Source: Candidatus Tharpella sp. | Lineage (GTDB): Bacteria; Desulfobacterota; Anaeroferrophillalia; Anaeroferrophillales; Tharpellaceae | DNA length: 6,661 nt | Assembly: GCA_021163565.1 (NCBI GenBank) | Contig: JAGGTT010000264.1 | Coordinates: 1-6,661, forward strand | Reading direction: 5' to 3' | In this document: positions 5,896 to 6,661 of the stretch, piece after piece | How positions within the stretch are numbered: position 1 is the first letter of the stretch | How the letters are laid out: each line of letters begins with the position of its first letter | Program-made: the position numbers and the translations under genes | Notes under the pieces: model-generated | The model's input: the letters and a program-made list of their open reading frames with translations, nothing else | The model's database searches: none | What the model was told of the DNA's origin: nothing

Positions 5896-6661
5896 ATGGA
5901 AACACCTGTAATAAAAAAACGCCGAGGCATCTCCCCGATCTGGATTTTACCGTTTATCGCCCTGCTGATTGGTGGTTGGCTGCTCTTTGACAACTACCAG
6001 AACGCCGGCATCGATATCATCGTCCACTTTGCTGATGCCGAAGGAATCACTGTTGGCAAAACCAATGTAATCTATAAGGGTATAGTGATCGGTACCGTCC
6101 GGGATATCCAAGTTGATCCAGGAGTTGACAGTGTCTCTTTGAGAATAGAGATAAATAAAGTTGCGAAACAGGGAGTTGTCAAAGACAGCAAATTCTGGAT
6201 CGTGAAACCGGAAGTCTCTGCCGGGCAGATAAGCGGCCTTGAAACCCTGCTGTCGGGCAGCTACATTGCGGTCCAGAGCGGTGCTTCAGAACAACCCTGC
6301 CGTGAATTTATCGGCCTGCCGGAGCCGCCGCCAATCTCGCAAGAGGCGCCGGGCCTGCACCTGAAGTTAACCTCTAAAAATCTTGGTTCGATTCAGCGCA
6401 ACACCAAACTCTACTACAAAAATATCCCGGTTGGATCAGTCCAGGGATATACCTTGGATGAAGCGGGTTCAGGTGTCATTATCGATGCTTACATTGAATC
6501 TCGATATAAACATCTGATTAAAACAAAAACCCGTTTTTGGAACAGCAGCGGCATCAATTTCAAAGGGGGCTTGTCAGGCTTCAAATTCAGAATGGAGAGC
6601 ATGGCGGCCCTGATCTACGGCGGTATCAGTCTCTACACTCCAACTTACCAGGAAAACAGCC
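5896..6661 (+). CDS. pqiB: PqiB-like MCE (MlaD-family) protein, C-terminal part cut by the window
   Basis: 255 codons are visible, open to the right edge. It starts at ATG 5896 with AAGGGA at 5883-5888 (7-nt spacing), 33 nt after pqiA-2. It begins with a short basic stretch and one membrane anchor (about 12-31), then periplasmic MCE domains. The first spans about 40-130 (GITVGKTNVIYKGIVIGTVRDI, then SGLETLLSGSYIAV). The second spans about 154-247 (LYYKNIPVGSVQGYTLD, FWNSSGI, GLSGFKFRMESMAALIYGG). Both the repeated yKGi-iG-V pattern and the FWN-SGI segment are characteristic of PqiB/YebT proteins, which form stacked hexameric rings making a hydrophobic tunnel from inner to outer membrane. E. 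coli PqiB is about 546 residues with three MCE domains, so a third domain and a C-terminal coiled coil probably lie beyond the edge. A PqiC-like lipoprotein might follow. Confidence 0.9.
   Translation, partial: METPVIKKRRGISPIWILPFIALLIGGWLLFDNYQNAGIDIIVHFADAEGITVGKTNVIYKGIVIGTVRDIQVDPGVDSVSLRIEINKVAKQGVVKDSKFWIVKPEVSAGQISGLETLLSGSYIAVQSGASEQPCREFIGLPEPPPISQEAPGLHLKLTSKNLGSIQRNTKLYYKNIPVGSVQGYTLDEAGSGVIIDAYIESRYKHLIKTKTRFWNSSGINFKGGLSGFKFRMESMAALIYGGISLYTPTYQENS

Noticed and set aside
3733..6661. An ABC amino-acid importer operon.
   Set aside because: Only a binding protein is present; the following genes are PqiA and MCE proteins, with no permease or ATPase.

Overview
This window comes from a Gram-negative bacterium. 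PqiA/PqiB-type MCE proteins act between inner and outer membranes, and the lipoprotein signal and Shine-Dalgarno sites are ordinary bacterial ones. From the gene mix (a type II ketosynthase next to tandem B12-type radical SAM proteins) I lean towards Desulfobacterota (former Deltaproteobacteria). That is inference from gene content only.

All genes lie on the + strand in two blocks. Block A (1 to about 3511) is the end of a biosynthetic operon. It holds the last 36 codons of a beta-ketoacyl-ACP synthase, then a half-length ketosynthase-like protein whose active-site Cys aligns with Gln (Q167), then two tandem B12-binding-type radical SAM enzymes. Spacings are 1 nt, 22 nt and a 4-nt ATGA overlap, so the four are very probably co-transcribed and partly translationally coupled. 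The layout suggests an ACP-based lipid or polyene pathway with a ketosynthase/chain-length-factor pair, whose acyl product is modified by radical chemistry. The product cannot be named from this window. Similar mixtures are known from proposed ladderane-type clusters.

A 221-nt non-coding gap (3512-3732) separates the blocks. It contains a plausible promoter (TTGACA plus an extended -10) and a strong Shine-Dalgarno site that fixes the next start.

Block B (3733 to the right edge) is a second operon. It encodes a solute-binding lipoprotein of the amino-acid-binding (SBP_bac_3) type, two separate single-domain PqiA membrane proteins, and a PqiB-like MCE protein cut by the window end. The lipoprotein overlaps pqiA-1 by 11 nt, pqiA-1 overlaps pqiA-2 by 4 nt, and pqiB starts 33 nt later. 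The PqiA/PqiB part should be a lipid-transport bridge across the periplasm. Two things stand out: the two PqiA halves, fused in E. coli, are separate genes here, and an orphan amino-acid-type binding lipoprotein leads the operon.

I see no tRNA, rRNA, CRISPR array, insertion sequence or convincing rho-independent terminator.
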